A DNA stretch of 64,000 nucleotides, from the NCBI RefSeq assembly GCF_001005305.1, contig NZ_LBMH01000001.1, forward strand, positions 186,001 through 250,000, written 5' to 3'. Position 1 is the stretch's first letter. Each line of letters opens with the position of its first letter. Positions 24,977 to 33,528 of this stretch are shown here, in pieces. The position numbers were made by a program, and so were the translations under genes. Origin of the DNA: Kordia zhangzhouensis. Its GTDB lineage: Bacteria; Bacteroidota; Bacteroidia; Flavobacteriales; Flavobacteriaceae. A model generated the notes under the pieces. That model ran no database searches, was not told the DNA's origin, and worked only from the letters and a program-made list of their open reading frames with translations.

Positions 24977-26527
24977 TCACGACTTGATTTGATGTGTAGG
25001 TTTTAATAAGTCATTAATAGTTTTTACTGGATTGAAAGTAACTAATGGCACTTCAACAAAAACTGTGTTCCAAAATGCCATGCCTCCATTCCAAAGTCCT
25101 GGTAATTCAAGTGCTTTTATTTTTTTCTCGCTTTTGGATTTGGATGCTATAAAGTATGATTTCTTATCTACAAATTTAGTTAGATTATATTTTTTTCCTT
25201 GATAGTTTCTAACGCCGCAAACCATATCAACCGGATTGAAGTGAGTTGCTAGTTTTTGAATGCTTTGATGATATTCGCTTCGTTTATCAATCTGAGCAGA
25301 TTCTACAATTTGGAGTGAGTTTGCTCCGTTTTCGTGTTTTACCCAAAATGGCCCGCCGCCAGGTTCTCCTTCATTTTTTACCATTCCGCACACACGAATA
25401 GGTCTGTCTAGTTTTTCAATTAAATACTCTATTTGGTATTTTTGAGAATATTTTTCAAATTCTTCGCTAATTTGAACATTTAGCTCTGTGTACAAAAAGT
25501 GTAAGATTGCGGTAAGTTCTTCATTTGTGACTCCTGCATGTAACATTTTCATAAATTCAAATGCTTTTTGTTGCAGTGTTATTAGTTTTCCCGCCAATAT
25601 TTTCTTGTAACGAGATATTTCTGATTCATACGTATTTACGACTACATTGTCTATATTTTTAATAAAGATAAGATCTGCTTCTATAGCATTCAAGTTTTGA
25701 ATTAATGCACCATGTCCGCCAGGTCTAAAAATCAAATCTCCATTCGCATCTAATACGGGTTTGTTTTTATAGTCAACAGCTATCGTGTCCGTTTGTTCAG
25801 ATTGATATGAATATGATATTTCAAAAGTACATCCTGTTTTTTGAGAAATAGGAGGCAGTATTTTTTCTTCAGTAGTTTTAAACTTCTGATAGTGATGCTC
25901 GGAAATTGTAAAATGTAGTTTAGCAACTTTGTCTTTGCAAGCATAACTTGCTGCTTCAAATAAATGCTCTTGAAACGGTGTAGACAAGTGATTTTTATAT
26001 TTATGAAAAGGGAGCAGCCCTTTGGGAAAATTTCCATAATTAAGACCTGTTTCAGCCAATAACGTATGTACAAAATCGTAGTTAAATTGATCAGGGTTTT
26101 TGGTACGTTGTTCTTCAGAAGTATTCATCATTTTGAGTACTTCTTCATAAAAAGGAAATTTTTCAAGTCCTATAAAGAAAATTCGAATTTCAGGTTCTTT
26201 TTCTTTATTGATATATGAATTGATTGATTCTTTTTTAGGGTTATAACTTTCAAGGAATTTATACAGGAACTTGAACATTCGAGTGGCAGCGCCAGAAGCT
26301 GGAGTAAACTTAATAATTTCAAGAGTATTCCGTTTTTCTTCATATGTTTTTATGTATGCTTCTTCTTTTTCAGTATTTAATTGTATAATTCCATGTCCTA
26401 CACTAGCATGTGCCGTAATATCTACATACGGTATTTTTTTTCCAAATTTCCGCAATTGTACTTCTATAGCTGACGTAGTAAGTCCTTTGGCATATATTTG
26501 TTCGGTATGTTTTTTTGAAAAGTTCAA
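24977..26527 (-). CDS. DUF4301 family protein (nucleotidyltransferase-like)
   Basis: A 516-residue cytoplasmic protein that matches the DUF4301 pattern: TPASGAATRMFKFLY (about 77-91), FRPGGHGALIQNLN (about 269-282), FIKNIDNVV (about 290-298) and the late GMVKNEGEPGGGPFWV. The PGGHG and KNIDN blocks resemble sugar-nucleotide pyrophosphorylases, but no substrate is known. The start is TTG 26527, overlapping the previous stop as TTGA; there is no in-frame ATG before residue 85. It is the last gene of the thiamine-associated operon. Confidence 0.8.
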   Translation of the reverse strand: MNFSKKHTEQIYAKGLTTSAIEVQLRKFGKKIPYVDITAHASVGHGIIQLNTEKEEAYIKTYEEKRNTLEIIKFTPASGAATRMFKFLYKFLESYNPKKESINSYINKEKEPEIRIFFIGLEKFPFYEEVLKMMNTSEEQRTKNPDQFNYDFVHTLLAETGLNYGNFPKGLLPFHKYKNHLSTPFQEHLFEAASYACKDKVAKLHFTISEHHYQKFKTTEEKILPPISQKTGCTFEISYSYQSEQTDTIAVDYKNKPVLDANGDLIFRPGGHGALIQNLNAIEADLIFIKNIDNVVVNTYESEISRYKKILAGKLITLQQKAFEFMKMLHAGVTNEELTAILHFLYTELNVQISEEFEKYSQKYQIEYLIEKLDRPIRVCGMVKNEGEPGGGPFWVKHENGANSLQIVESAQIDKRSEYHQSIQKLATHFNPVDMVCGVRNYQGKKYNLTKFVDKKSYFIASKSKSEKKIKALELPGLWNGGMAFWNTVFVEVPLVTFNPVKTINDLLKPTHQIKS

Positions 26528-27093
26528 GATTTTTGTAGCAATTTATCTATGATCGCTGTTGCCGTTTGAAAACGAGTTTTTTGATCTCCTTTCAACAACG
26601 CATAGGGTTGATTATAGGTTTTTAAGGTTTGCTCAAATTCGGAGAACGCTATTTCCCTTTTTTGAGGCAAATCACGGATTCCGTCGGCTTCCCAAGGGAC
26701 ATCAATATAAGTTAAAAAATAGAAATCAGCGTGGTGTTTTTCTATGTATTTTTGAAGGGCTTCTCCATTGAATTCTGGATAATATATCTTAGCATAGGTA
26801 AATGTTGCTAAAATATCTGTATCACATATTACGAATGGATGATACGCAACTTCTTCTTCTAAGGCTAATTGTCCTTTTGCGATTGGCAAAACATCGTCAC
26901 TTGTCAATGTTTTCCCTTTTTGTTTTTTTTCTTCAGCAAATATTCGAGAATACTCAGGTACACATACAGCTTTATAATGTGTCGCTAACTGCTTAACCAG
27001 TGTTGTTTTTCCAGTAGATTCTGGACCAATTACAACTATTTTGATTTGCTTGCTTGTTGGCTGATTCCTTTGCCTTTCAGTGTTTTTCTCCAT
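26524..27093 (-). CDS. NadR-like P-loop kinase
   Basis: A 189-residue ATPase. P-loop GPESTGKTTL near residues 24-33; PEYSRIFAEE and CDTDILATFTYAKIYY are typical of the ribosylnicotinamide kinase domain of NadR. The gene overlaps pnuC by 58 bp and DUF4301 by 4 bp. In this context, with a thiamine-binding protein and PnuC, it could phosphorylate imported thiamine; nicotinamide riboside is the alternative. The choice is an inference. Confidence 0.82.
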   Translation of the reverse strand: MEKNTERQRNQPTSKQIKIVVIGPESTGKTTLVKQLATHYKAVCVPEYSRIFAEEKKQKGKTLTSDDVLPIAKGQLALEEEVAYHPFVICDTDILATFTYAKIYYPEFNGEALQKYIEKHHADFYFLTYIDVPWEADGIRDLPQKREIAFSEFEQTLKTYNQPYALLKGDQKTRFQTATAIIDKLLQKS

Positions 27094-27752
27094 TCAAGAT
27101 ATCCAAAGATGGCTAAAATTAAGAAAATTGTGAATTGTATAGCTGTAAATCCTAGTCCTTTAACAAAATAAAGTGGTATAGATACAAGATTTCCAAAAAT
27201 CCAAAATAGCCAATTTTCAATTTTTTTATTTGCCATTAACCACATTCCAGAAAAGAAAACACCCGTGGTAAAGATGTCTAAGTATTCTTTAATTCCTCTT
27301 ATTTCTTCTATCGAGCCAAAGCTAGAAAATATCAAATCGATGGTTTCAGAAACACCTAAATGTATATCAATCATATTAAATTGAACATAAACAACATACG
27401 TGAAAGCGGCTGTAAATACAAATATGAAGGCAGTTTTGATTTTGTCCCAAAAATTTGTCCGTGAAATTTCAAGCTTCGAATCATTTCGCACGCGTGCCCA
27501 CATATACCAACCGTATAAACTCATGATTGTGTAATACGCATTAACGATGAAATCTCCATATAAAATGAATTGATAACAGATATACATGTATATCAACGTA
27601 CTAATAATCCCTGTAGGATATACCCAAATTTTTTCTTTTTTGGCAAACCAAACGCTTAAAACTCCAAATCCAGCAGCGAGAATTTCCAACATAATTGTTG
27701 TCCAAGCAGCTCCTTCATACGGTTTTGTTAAAAAATCAATAAGTTGGCTCAT
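27036..27752 (-). CDS. PnuC-family vitamin transporter (PnuT-like)
   Basis: A 238-residue membrane protein with seven or so TM segments and the PnuC features WFAKKEKIWVYPTGIIST, YTIMSLYGWYMWARV and NKKIENWLFWIFGN. PnuC-type permeases carry nicotinamide riboside, and their PnuT relatives carry thiamine, by facilitated diffusion with trapping by phosphorylation. The upstream thiamine-binding gene favours thiamine. Start overlaps that gene by 17 bp. Confidence 0.88.
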   Translation of the reverse strand: MSQLIDFLTKPYEGAAWTTIMLEILAAGFGVLSVWFAKKEKIWVYPTGIISTLIYMYICYQFILYGDFIVNAYYTIMSLYGWYMWARVRNDSKLEISRTNFWDKIKTAFIFVFTAAFTYVVYVQFNMIDIHLGVSETIDLIFSSFGSIEEIRGIKEYLDIFTTGVFFSGMWLMANKKIENWLFWIFGNLVSIPLYFVKGLGFTAIQFTIFLILAIFGYLEWRKTLKGKGISQQASKSK

Positions 27753-27996
27753 GGTTGCTTCGGTCAGATTTTACGATTTTCATTGTGAGTAGAATGTGTT
27801 CTTCGTTTTCAAACGCAGTTCGAACTTCTTCAGTCAATAGTTTCATGACACCATCATAATCTCCATAAACTTGTGTGCTCAAAGGATTTTCTAAGACTGT
27901 AAATTTTGATGCTCTCAGCTTTTTGATAAAATTGATGATTGGTTTTTCAAAATCGTTTTGCAACGGTGTCAGTGTTAATTCTACAGATATGTCCAT
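27736..27996 (-). CDS. Thiamine-binding protein (YkoF/MTH1187-type)
   Basis: An 86-residue single-domain protein of the thiamine-binding (UPF0045) type: SVELTLTPLQ, a helix, then ENPLSTQVYGDYDGVM and LLTMKIVKSD. Family members bind thiamine or its HMP part. It is first in the operon with the PnuC-type permease, the NadR-like kinase and DUF4301. There is no riboswitch upstream of it. Confidence 0.8.
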   Translation of the reverse strand: MDISVELTLTPLQNDFEKPIINFIKKLRASKFTVLENPLSTQVYGDYDGVMKLLTEEVRTAFENEEHILLTMKIVKSDRSNHEPTY

Positions 27997-28053
27997 TAAT
28001 TAATATTCATTTTTTGTTCGTTTGATTTTGCATACATACAAACTAATATTTTA

Positions 28054-28785
28054 TCACTTTTTTAGCTCTTCCAAAAAAGCTTCATTTTCTTCAAAAGCAG
28101 TTCCAATCACTACCATATTCGCTCCAGCTTCAAAAGCGGCATTGAGTTGTTTTTTTGAGCGAATTCCTCCTCCAATAATTAATGGAATTTTTAATTGATG
28201 TGCAACTTTTTTAATGATAGCTGAAGCAACCATTTTTTTAGCACCGCTTCCTGCTTCTAAATATATAAGTTGTTTTCCTGAAAATTGCCCTGCCAATGCT
28301 GTATGAATAATTTCTTTGTGATTTTTTTGTGAAATCGGTTGTGTTTGACTCACACGTTGAACCGCCGTTTCTGTGTCTCCATCAATTAAAATATAACCTG
28401 TCGGAATAATCTCTAATTGCGTATCAATTAACTTTTCAACTGATTGTATTTGTTGTTCAATTAAATAGACTGGATTCCGCCCTGAAAGCAATGATAAAAA
28501 CAAAATACCATCTGCCGCTTCTGTAATTTGCTCATGACTTCCTGGAAAAATTAACACCGGTAATTGTGTCGTTTTTTTTATTTTTTCTACAACACGATGC
28601 ATTTTTTTATCTACATCTGTACTTCCTCCTACCAACACATGTGTAATAATTGATTGATGTACTTTTTCAAAAAAATGAGGAATATGTGAAATAGCTATTT
28701 TTTCAGGATCAATTAGAACTGCCACTAATTTCTGATTATTTTCTTTTGCTTGAATGATTTCTTGATACAACGCTTGCCTCATCAT
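28054..28785 (-). CDS. Geranylgeranylglyceryl/heptaprenylglyceryl phosphate synthase
   Basis: A 243-residue TIM-barrel prenyltransferase that joins glycerol-1-phosphate to a polyprenyl diphosphate. Motifs: VLIDPEKI (23-30), LVGGSTDVDK, FPGS, YLEAGSGA, GGGIRS and VVIGTAFEE, which form the phosphate-binding loops. This is the archaeal-type GGGPS family; bacterial members in Flavobacteriia are known. Start ATG 28785 or 28782. It follows the phosphopantetheinyl transferase with 1 bp between stop and start. Confidence 0.92.
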   Translation of the reverse strand: MMRQALYQEIIQAKENNQKLVAVLIDPEKIAISHIPHFFEKVHQSIITHVLVGGSTDVDKKMHRVVEKIKKTTQLPVLIFPGSHEQITEAADGILFLSLLSGRNPVYLIEQQIQSVEKLIDTQLEIIPTGYILIDGDTETAVQRVSQTQPISQKNHKEIIHTALAGQFSGKQLIYLEAGSGAKKMVASAIIKKVAHQLKIPLIIGGGIRSKKQLNAAFEAGANMVVIGTAFEENEAFLEELKK

Positions 28786-28786
28786 T

Positions 28787-29425
28787 TTATCGATTTTCTT
28801 CTAATGCATATACGCATGTAAATCCTTCAAACTCTAAAAAATCAAGTGAATATGTAGCCGTATCATTTCCATAATACACTGTGCCTTTGGTATGAGATGC
28901 ATCCATAGAAAAATCGTCAATATCAATATGCTTCAAAAAGCTTAATCCTTTTTCGGCATATACTTTATAGATAGATTCTTTTCCTCCCCAAACAATTGTT
29001 ACTTTCCGCACCAAGGCTTCATGATTGGCTATGGTATTATACTCTTCTAAAGGTGTAAACTTATGAGCAATCCGCAATATTTTATCACGTTGTTTTTCGA
29101 TATCTATTCCTACAGGAATTGTATCACTCACTATAATTGCTGAAAAAATGAATGAATGAGTAATTGAAATATGTTTCCCATCCTTTAGGTGTGGTTTTCC
29201 TCGTTCATCATAAAACAAATCAAAATCACTATATCCAAGTTCTGCCAATAAATGACGAACACTTAGAAATCCTCGTTGGTGAATTTCTGAACGCATGCCA
29301 TCTAGTCGTTGTTGACAATGTTTTGTGAGTTTTACATGTCGATTCAACTCCTCAAAAGACTCTTCTATCTTCCAAATCAATACTTTAGTATGTGTATTTA
29401 CTGTTATAGTTTTGTAAAGAGCCAT
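28787..29425 (-). CDS. 4'-phosphopantetheinyl transferase
   Basis: A 212-residue Sfp-type enzyme that activates carrier proteins by attaching the phosphopantetheine arm of CoA. The Mg-binding VGIDIEKQRDKI motif (about 112-123) and WGGKESIYKVYAEKGLSF are clear, with SITHSF preceding. The target (ACP or other) is not shown by the sequence; no NRPS or PKS is in the window. It is the first gene of a two-gene operon with GGGP synthase. Confidence 0.93.
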   Translation of the reverse strand: MALYKTITVNTHTKVLIWKIEESFEELNRHVKLTKHCQQRLDGMRSEIHQRGFLSVRHLLAELGYSDFDLFYDERGKPHLKDGKHISITHSFIFSAIIVSDTIPVGIDIEKQRDKILRIAHKFTPLEEYNTIANHEALVRKVTIVWGGKESIYKVYAEKGLSFLKHIDIDDFSMDASHTKGTVYYGNDTATYSLDFLEFEGFTCVYALEENR

Positions 29426-29445
29426 TATATTAAAAAGTTATTTAG

Positions 29446-29453
29446 TACCTTTG
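29446..29453 (+). promoter_or_regulatory. Putative -7 box of ahcY
   Basis: TACCTTTG, exact TAnnTTTG match, about 107 bp upstream of the ahcY start. This implies a leader of roughly 100 nt. Confidence 0.45.
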
Positions 29454-29461
29454 CACTCGCA

Positions 29462-29493
29462 AACTTTTAACGTGCCGAGCACATTGTAAAGTT
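29462..29493 (+). promoter_or_regulatory. Structured element in the ahcY leader
   Basis: Nested inverted repeats: outer AACTTT (29462-29467) with AAAGTT (29488-29493), inner GTGC (29472-29475) with GCAC (29479-29482), loop CGA. I do not recognise a known riboswitch class. Confidence 0.35.
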
Positions 29494-29560
29494 ACAGAGC
29501 GAATTTAAGCATATTTTGGTTTTTTTAGCCATAAATTATTAAACTATAAAAAAAGAAAAC

Positions 29561-30877
29561 ATGAGTACAAAATCAGTTCCTTATGTAGCGTATAAAGTTA
29601 AAGATATTTCTTTAGCAGCTTGGGGAAGAAAAGAAATCGAATTAGCCGAAGCAGAAATGCCAGGATTAATGAGTCTTCGTGAAGAATATAAAGACGAACA
29701 ACCTTTAAAAGGAGCTAGAATTGCAGGTTGTTTACACATGACAATCCAAACTGCCGTTTTAATTGAAACTTTAGTAGCTCTTGGAGCTGAAGTTACTTGG
29801 AGTTCTTGTAACATCTTCTCAACTCAAGATCAAGCTGCTGCTGCAATCGCAGAAGCAGGAATTCCTGTATACGCCTGGAAAGGAATGAATGAAGAAGAGT
29901 TTGACTGGTGTATTGAGCAAACGCTTTTCTTCGGAGAAGATCGCAAACCATTGAATATGATCCTAGACGACGGAGGTGATTTAACAAATATGGTGTTAGA
30001 TAAATATCCAGAATTAGTTGAAGGAATTAAAGGATTGTCTGAAGAAACAACAACCGGTGTTCACAGATTATACGAAAGAATGAAGAATGGTACGTTACCA
30101 ATGCCAGCAATCAACATTAATGATTCTGTAACAAAATCTAAATTTGACAATAAATACGGATGTAGAGAAAGTGCTGTAGACGCTATTCGTAGAGCTACAG
30201 ATGTAATGCTAGCAGGAAAAAGAGTGGTTGTTTGTGGATACGGAGATGTAGGTAAAGGAACTGCTGCTTCTTTTAAAGGTGCTGGAAGTATTGTAACAGT
30301 AACAGAAATCGATCCAATTTGCGCATTACAAGCTGCTATGGACGGTTTTGAAGTTAAAAAATTAGACACAGTTGTTGGAAATGCTGATATCGTAATTACT
30401 ACGACTGGAAACAAAGATATCGTTACTGGAAAGCACTTTGAAGCAATGAAAGATAAAACTATCGTATGTAATATTGGTCACTTTGACAACGAAATTGCAG
30501 TTGCTTGGTTGAACAAAAATTACGGTAATACGAAAGTGGAAATTAAACCTCAAGTTGACAAGTATACAATTAATGGAAAAGACATTATCTTGTTGGCTGA
30601 AGGACGTTTGGTAAACTTAGGTTGCGCAACTGGTCACCCAAGTTTTGTAATGAGTAACTCATTTACTAACCAAACATTGGCTCAAATCGAACTTTGGAAT
30701 CATTCTGATAAATATGAAAACAAAGTATACATGCTACCAAAACACTTAGACGAAAAAGTAGCACGTTTGCATTTAGCTAAAATTGGTGTTGAATTAGAAG
30801 AGCTTTCTCACGAGCAAGCTGAGTACATTGGAGTAACGGTTGAAGGACCATTCAAACCAGAATACTACAGATACTAA
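29561..30877 (+). CDS. ahcY: Adenosylhomocysteinase
   Basis: A 438-residue enzyme that hydrolyses S-adenosylhomocysteine to homocysteine and adenosine, keeping methylation going. NAD-binding [10 protein letters not shown] is near 225-234; [17 protein letters not shown] and the C-terminal [14 protein letters not shown] and YKPEYYRY-type ending (FKPEYYRY) are diagnostic. Length and start are normal. It has a long leader and its own terminator. Confidence 0.98.
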   Translation: MSTKSVPYVAYKVKDISLAAWGRKEIELAEAEMPGLMSLREEYKDEQPLKGARIAGCLHMTIQTAVLIETLVALGAEVTWSSCNIFSTQDQAAAAIAEAGIPVYAWKGMNEEEFDWCIEQTLFFGEDRKPLNMILDDGGDLTNMVLDKYPELVEGIKGLSEETTTGVHRLYERMKNGTLPMPAININDSVTKSKFDNKYGCRESAVDAIRRATDVMLAGKRVVVCGYGDVGKGTAASFKGAGSIVTVTEIDPICALQAAMDGFEVKKLDTVVGNADIVITTTGNKDIVTGKHFEAMKDKTIVCNIGHFDNEIAVAWLNKNYGNTKVEIKPQVDKYTINGKDIILLAEGRLVNLGCATGHPSFVMSNSFTNQTLAQIELWNHSDKYENKVYMLPKHLDEKVARLHLAKIGVELEELSHEQAEYIGVTVEGPFKPEYYRY

Positions 30878-30901
30878 GAATATATCTATATAAATATGGT
30901 T

Positions 30902-30931
30902 AAAGCCTTTTGTCGAAAGATGAAAGGCTTT
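30902..30931 (+). terminator. Terminator of ahcY
   Basis: Stem AAAGCCTTT / AAAGGCTTT followed by CTTTTTT. Confidence 0.85.
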
Positions 30932-31106
30932 CTTTTTTGATCATTTTTAAACAACCTATCGTACCGTTGCGTATCTACATTGTAAAATGTATGCCACTAT
31001 AATCACTAGTTCTTTAAACAGTTAGGTTTATTTTCCTTTAAAAGCAAAACAATGCATTTTATTAGAGAAATTATATGTTGTGTATAATATTGCTTAAGAC
31101 TGGCGT

Positions 31107-31114
31107 TATATTTG
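31107..31114 (+). promoter_or_regulatory. Putative -7 box of the TPR/AraC regulator
   Basis: TATATTTG, an exact TAnnTTTG match, 33 bp upstream of ATG 31148. It lies inside a longer open frame that begins at 31112, which argues for the shorter start. The best -33 TTG (31090-31092) has a short 14-bp spacer. Confidence 0.5.
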
Positions 31115-31147
31115 ATAGTATTTTTTATCCCACAAATTCCTTCATTC

Positions 31148-32842
31148 ATGAATACATATATTCGTTTTCTTTGTATTTCACTTTTCTGCTTCGTAAATAT
31201 AAGCGTTGCACAACAAGCAGATTCACTTCAAAAAATATCCTATCGAGAACTTAAAAAACAATACACCAAATTAGAATATACCAATCCTACGTTGGCACAA
31301 CAGTATGCCAAAGTGTTATTGAAAAAAGCCACACAAGAAAACAATTCTCAAGAAAAAAATATTGCGTATTTATTGAATGCTTCTTCTGAAAATTATTTTG
31401 GAAATATGCAATCATCGTTAGCGTATATCGATTCGTGCATTACCTATGCAAACACTCAAAAAGACAATGCTTTGCTCATTAAAGCAATAAGCCACAAAGG
31501 AAAAACGTATTATACGTTTGGAAAATATAATGACGCTATCACCTATTATTTACAAATGGATTCGCTGGCAAGAAGCACTCAAAACGTACGTTATCAAATC
31601 TACTCAAATCACAGTATTGGTTCCATCAAAAATATTATGGGAGATCATAAAGGGGCTACCGAGTTATTTCTTAAAAATAAAGAAATTATTGCGCCAATTA
31701 TGGAAGAAAAAAACTATCATACTTTATATATAAATATGTTGATTGGACTCATCTCTGCCTATTCCTATTTTGATGTTGATGCTGCCGCAAATTATTTACC
31801 TACCTTGAAAACAATGAGCATCGAGCATAATGACACAGATGCACTGAGCTATTATTACTCTTTACAGGGAATTGTGAATTACATGCAAAAAGAATACGAC
31901 GAAGCACTACTCTCTCTAAATAAAGCAGATAGCTTAGTTTCTTCTTTAGGAATACAGCGAAACCTATATCCCGTATATCGCTTTCGTGGAAAAACATATT
32001 ATGAAAAGAAGATGTTTCCTGAAGCAATTGTAGAATTTGAAGCGATTAAAACCCTGCAAAGAAAAATTGAATTTGATGATTTTCAATTTAGAGAAGTCCT
32101 TTCATTACTTGCTAACAGTTATGAGCAAATTGACAGTGCCAAAAAAGCTTTAGAAAATTATCGTTTGGCACATAATTATTCATATACAGACACCATTCAG
32201 GAAGCAATTCGGTACACTATTTTAAAAGAGTACGATAAAAAAACACTGGAGAGCAAAATAAAAACTTTACAGCTCAAATCGAATCAAAAGGAAAAACAAA
32301 ACATATCGTTATGGATGGTTTCTGTTGGATTGCTACTAGCATTGCTTATTTTATTTTGGATTTACAAACAACAACAACAAGACAACCGAAAAAAGTTTGA
32401 TGCGTTAGTTCAAAAATTAAATGTGGAAGCTATCGAAAAAGAAACTACAGAAACCTCAGAGACTAACAGTAAATACCAAATTTCAGACGAAAAAATTACC
32501 AAAATTTTAAATGGACTTCAAAAGTTTGAAAAGTCTCATGCATTTTTAGATCAAAAAACAAGTTTGATTACCGTAGCTAAAAAACTCAATACTAACACAA
32601 CGTATTTGTCGCAAATTATCAACGAACAAAAAGGAATGACCTTTAAAAATTACATAACCGAACTACGCATTAATTATGTGATTCGCAAATTAAAAAATGA
32701 TAAAATCATGCAATCGTATACCATAAAAGCAATTGCTGAAGAATTAGGTTTTAAAAGTGAAGGCGCATTTTCAAGAGCTTTTAAAAAACAAACGGGTATT
32801 TACCCTTCCTATTACATCAAAAATTTAACCTCTATTTCATAA
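31148..32842 (+). CDS. Membrane regulator: TPR sensor with AraC-type DNA-binding domain
   Basis: A 564-residue protein from ATG 31148. It has a signal peptide (about 1-20, ending SVAQQ), six or so TPR units outside the membrane (about 25-370), one TM segment (about 388-406, SLWMVSVGLLLALLILFWIY), a coiled linker and a C-terminal AraC-type HTH (about 460-560, KLNTNTTYLSQIINE and IAEELGFKSEGAFSRAFKK). Such proteins are common in Flavobacteriia and are thought to sense an external ligand. Two double-glycine peptide genes follow directly. Confidence 0.9.
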   Translation: MNTYIRFLCISLFCFVNISVAQQADSLQKISYRELKKQYTKLEYTNPTLAQQYAKVLLKKATQENNSQEKNIAYLLNASSENYFGNMQSSLAYIDSCITYANTQKDNALLIKAISHKGKTYYTFGKYNDAITYYLQMDSLARSTQNVRYQIYSNHSIGSIKNIMGDHKGATELFLKNKEIIAPIMEEKNYHTLYINMLIGLISAYSYFDVDAAANYLPTLKTMSIEHNDTDALSYYYSLQGIVNYMQKEYDEALLSLNKADSLVSSLGIQRNLYPVYRFRGKTYYEKKMFPEAIVEFEAIKTLQRKIEFDDFQFREVLSLLANSYEQIDSAKKALENYRLAHNYSYTDTIQEAIRYTILKEYDKKTLESKIKTLQLKSNQKEKQNISLWMVSVGLLLALLILFWIYKQQQQDNRKKFDALVQKLNVEAIEKETTETSETNSKYQISDEKITKILNGLQKFEKSHAFLDQKTSLITVAKKLNTNTTYLSQIINEQKGMTFKNYITELRINYVIRKLKNDKIMQSYTIKAIAEELGFKSEGAFSRAFKKQTGIYPSYYIKNLTSIS

Positions 32843-32856
32843 AACGAAGGCATTTG

Positions 32857-32864
32857 TATTTTTG
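32857..32864 (+). promoter_or_regulatory. Putative -7 box of the 32921 peptide gene
   Basis: TATTTTTG, exact TAnnTTTG match, 56 bp upstream of the start. No clear -33 element. Confidence 0.4.
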
Positions 32865-32920
32865 TCAAACCCACGTATGGACTATATTCGAGGCATATAA
32901 ACATTAATATTTAGATTAGT

Positions 32921-33118
32921 ATGAAAAAACAAAAATTAACCCTTAGTTCGTTAAAACTTACAAAAGTACGTGTTGCAAATCTTCAAGTTTTAAAAGGTGG
33001 AGATAATGTTGAAACAAATGAAACCTTTTGTTGTACTGACCCAATCGTATGTCATCCTACGCTCACTACCAGACCGGATAGTATGACCACTGATGAAAAA
33101 AAGAAAGATTCGAAGTAA
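32921..33118 (+). CDS. Double-glycine leader peptide (class I lanthipeptide-like precursor)
   Basis: A 65-residue peptide. Leader 1-27 begins MKKQKLTLSSLKLTK and ends LKGG (26-27), the Bacteroidota GG-type leader often annotated as class I lanthipeptide. The core has Cys at 37, 38 and 44, several Thr, and a charged tail EKKKDSK. It lies 78 bp after the TPR/AraC regulator and 98 bp before a second peptide gene. No LanB/LanC, radical SAM or peptidase-ABC gene is near. Confidence 0.68.
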   Translation: MKKQKLTLSSLKLTKVRVANLQVLKGGDNVETNETFCCTDPIVCHPTLTTRPDSMTTDEKKKDSK

Positions 33119-33216
33119 AAAACCAACCTCTCTTTTATAAAATGAATTTTGCATTAATTGTATACGCTGAAAATGCATTCTAATTTCACAACATTAATCA
33201 TTAAAATTTTTTAATT

Positions 33217-33432
33217 ATGTTAAAAAAAATTTCAGCGTTACACTCCGTAAGAGAGTTAAGTAAAAAAGAGCAACAGGCTATTAATGGTGGCGCAGGCTAT
33301 TTATGTACATCTACCATTATGTCAGGAACGTATCATTCTGAAGATGATATTAGCGGCGATTATGGGAATGGACACATAATTAGCTGTACAGCAGCCTCAC
33401 AAGCAGTTGGAAATCCTAAAGCTGCAAGATAG
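33217..33432 (+). CDS. Double-glycine leader peptide (bacteriocin-type leader)
   Basis: A 71-residue peptide. Leader 1-25 (VRELSKKEQQAINGG, GG at 24-25) is of the ComC/bacteriocin type, unlike its neighbour at 32921 but like the peptide at 18660. The core is Gly, Ser and Ala rich with Cys at 30 and 57. A terminator follows. It may be read with the 32921 gene from one promoter. No maturation genes nearby. Confidence 0.65.
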   Translation: MLKKISALHSVRELSKKEQQAINGGAGYLCTSTIMSGTYHSEDDISGDYGNGHIISCTAASQAVGNPKAAR

Positions 33433-33451
33433 TATATAACGAATATGCTCT

Positions 33452-33490
33452 AAAATCACAGTTAGAAGTCACCTCTAGCTGTGATTTTTA
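33452..33490 (+). terminator. Terminator of the peptide gene pair
   Basis: Stem AAAATCACAG / CTGTGATTTT with a second inner stem (TTAGA / TCTAG-like), followed by T residues. It is largely symmetrical and may also end the convergent gene 33529-34284. Confidence 0.8.
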
Positions 33491-33528
33491 TACTTTAACT
33501 GATACAATAGGGTTTTTAAAATAAAAAT

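Noticed and set aside
27996-28054. Second TPP riboswitch before the thiamine-binding protein gene
   Set aside because: No CTGAGA or GAACCTG-type blocks are present in this gap.
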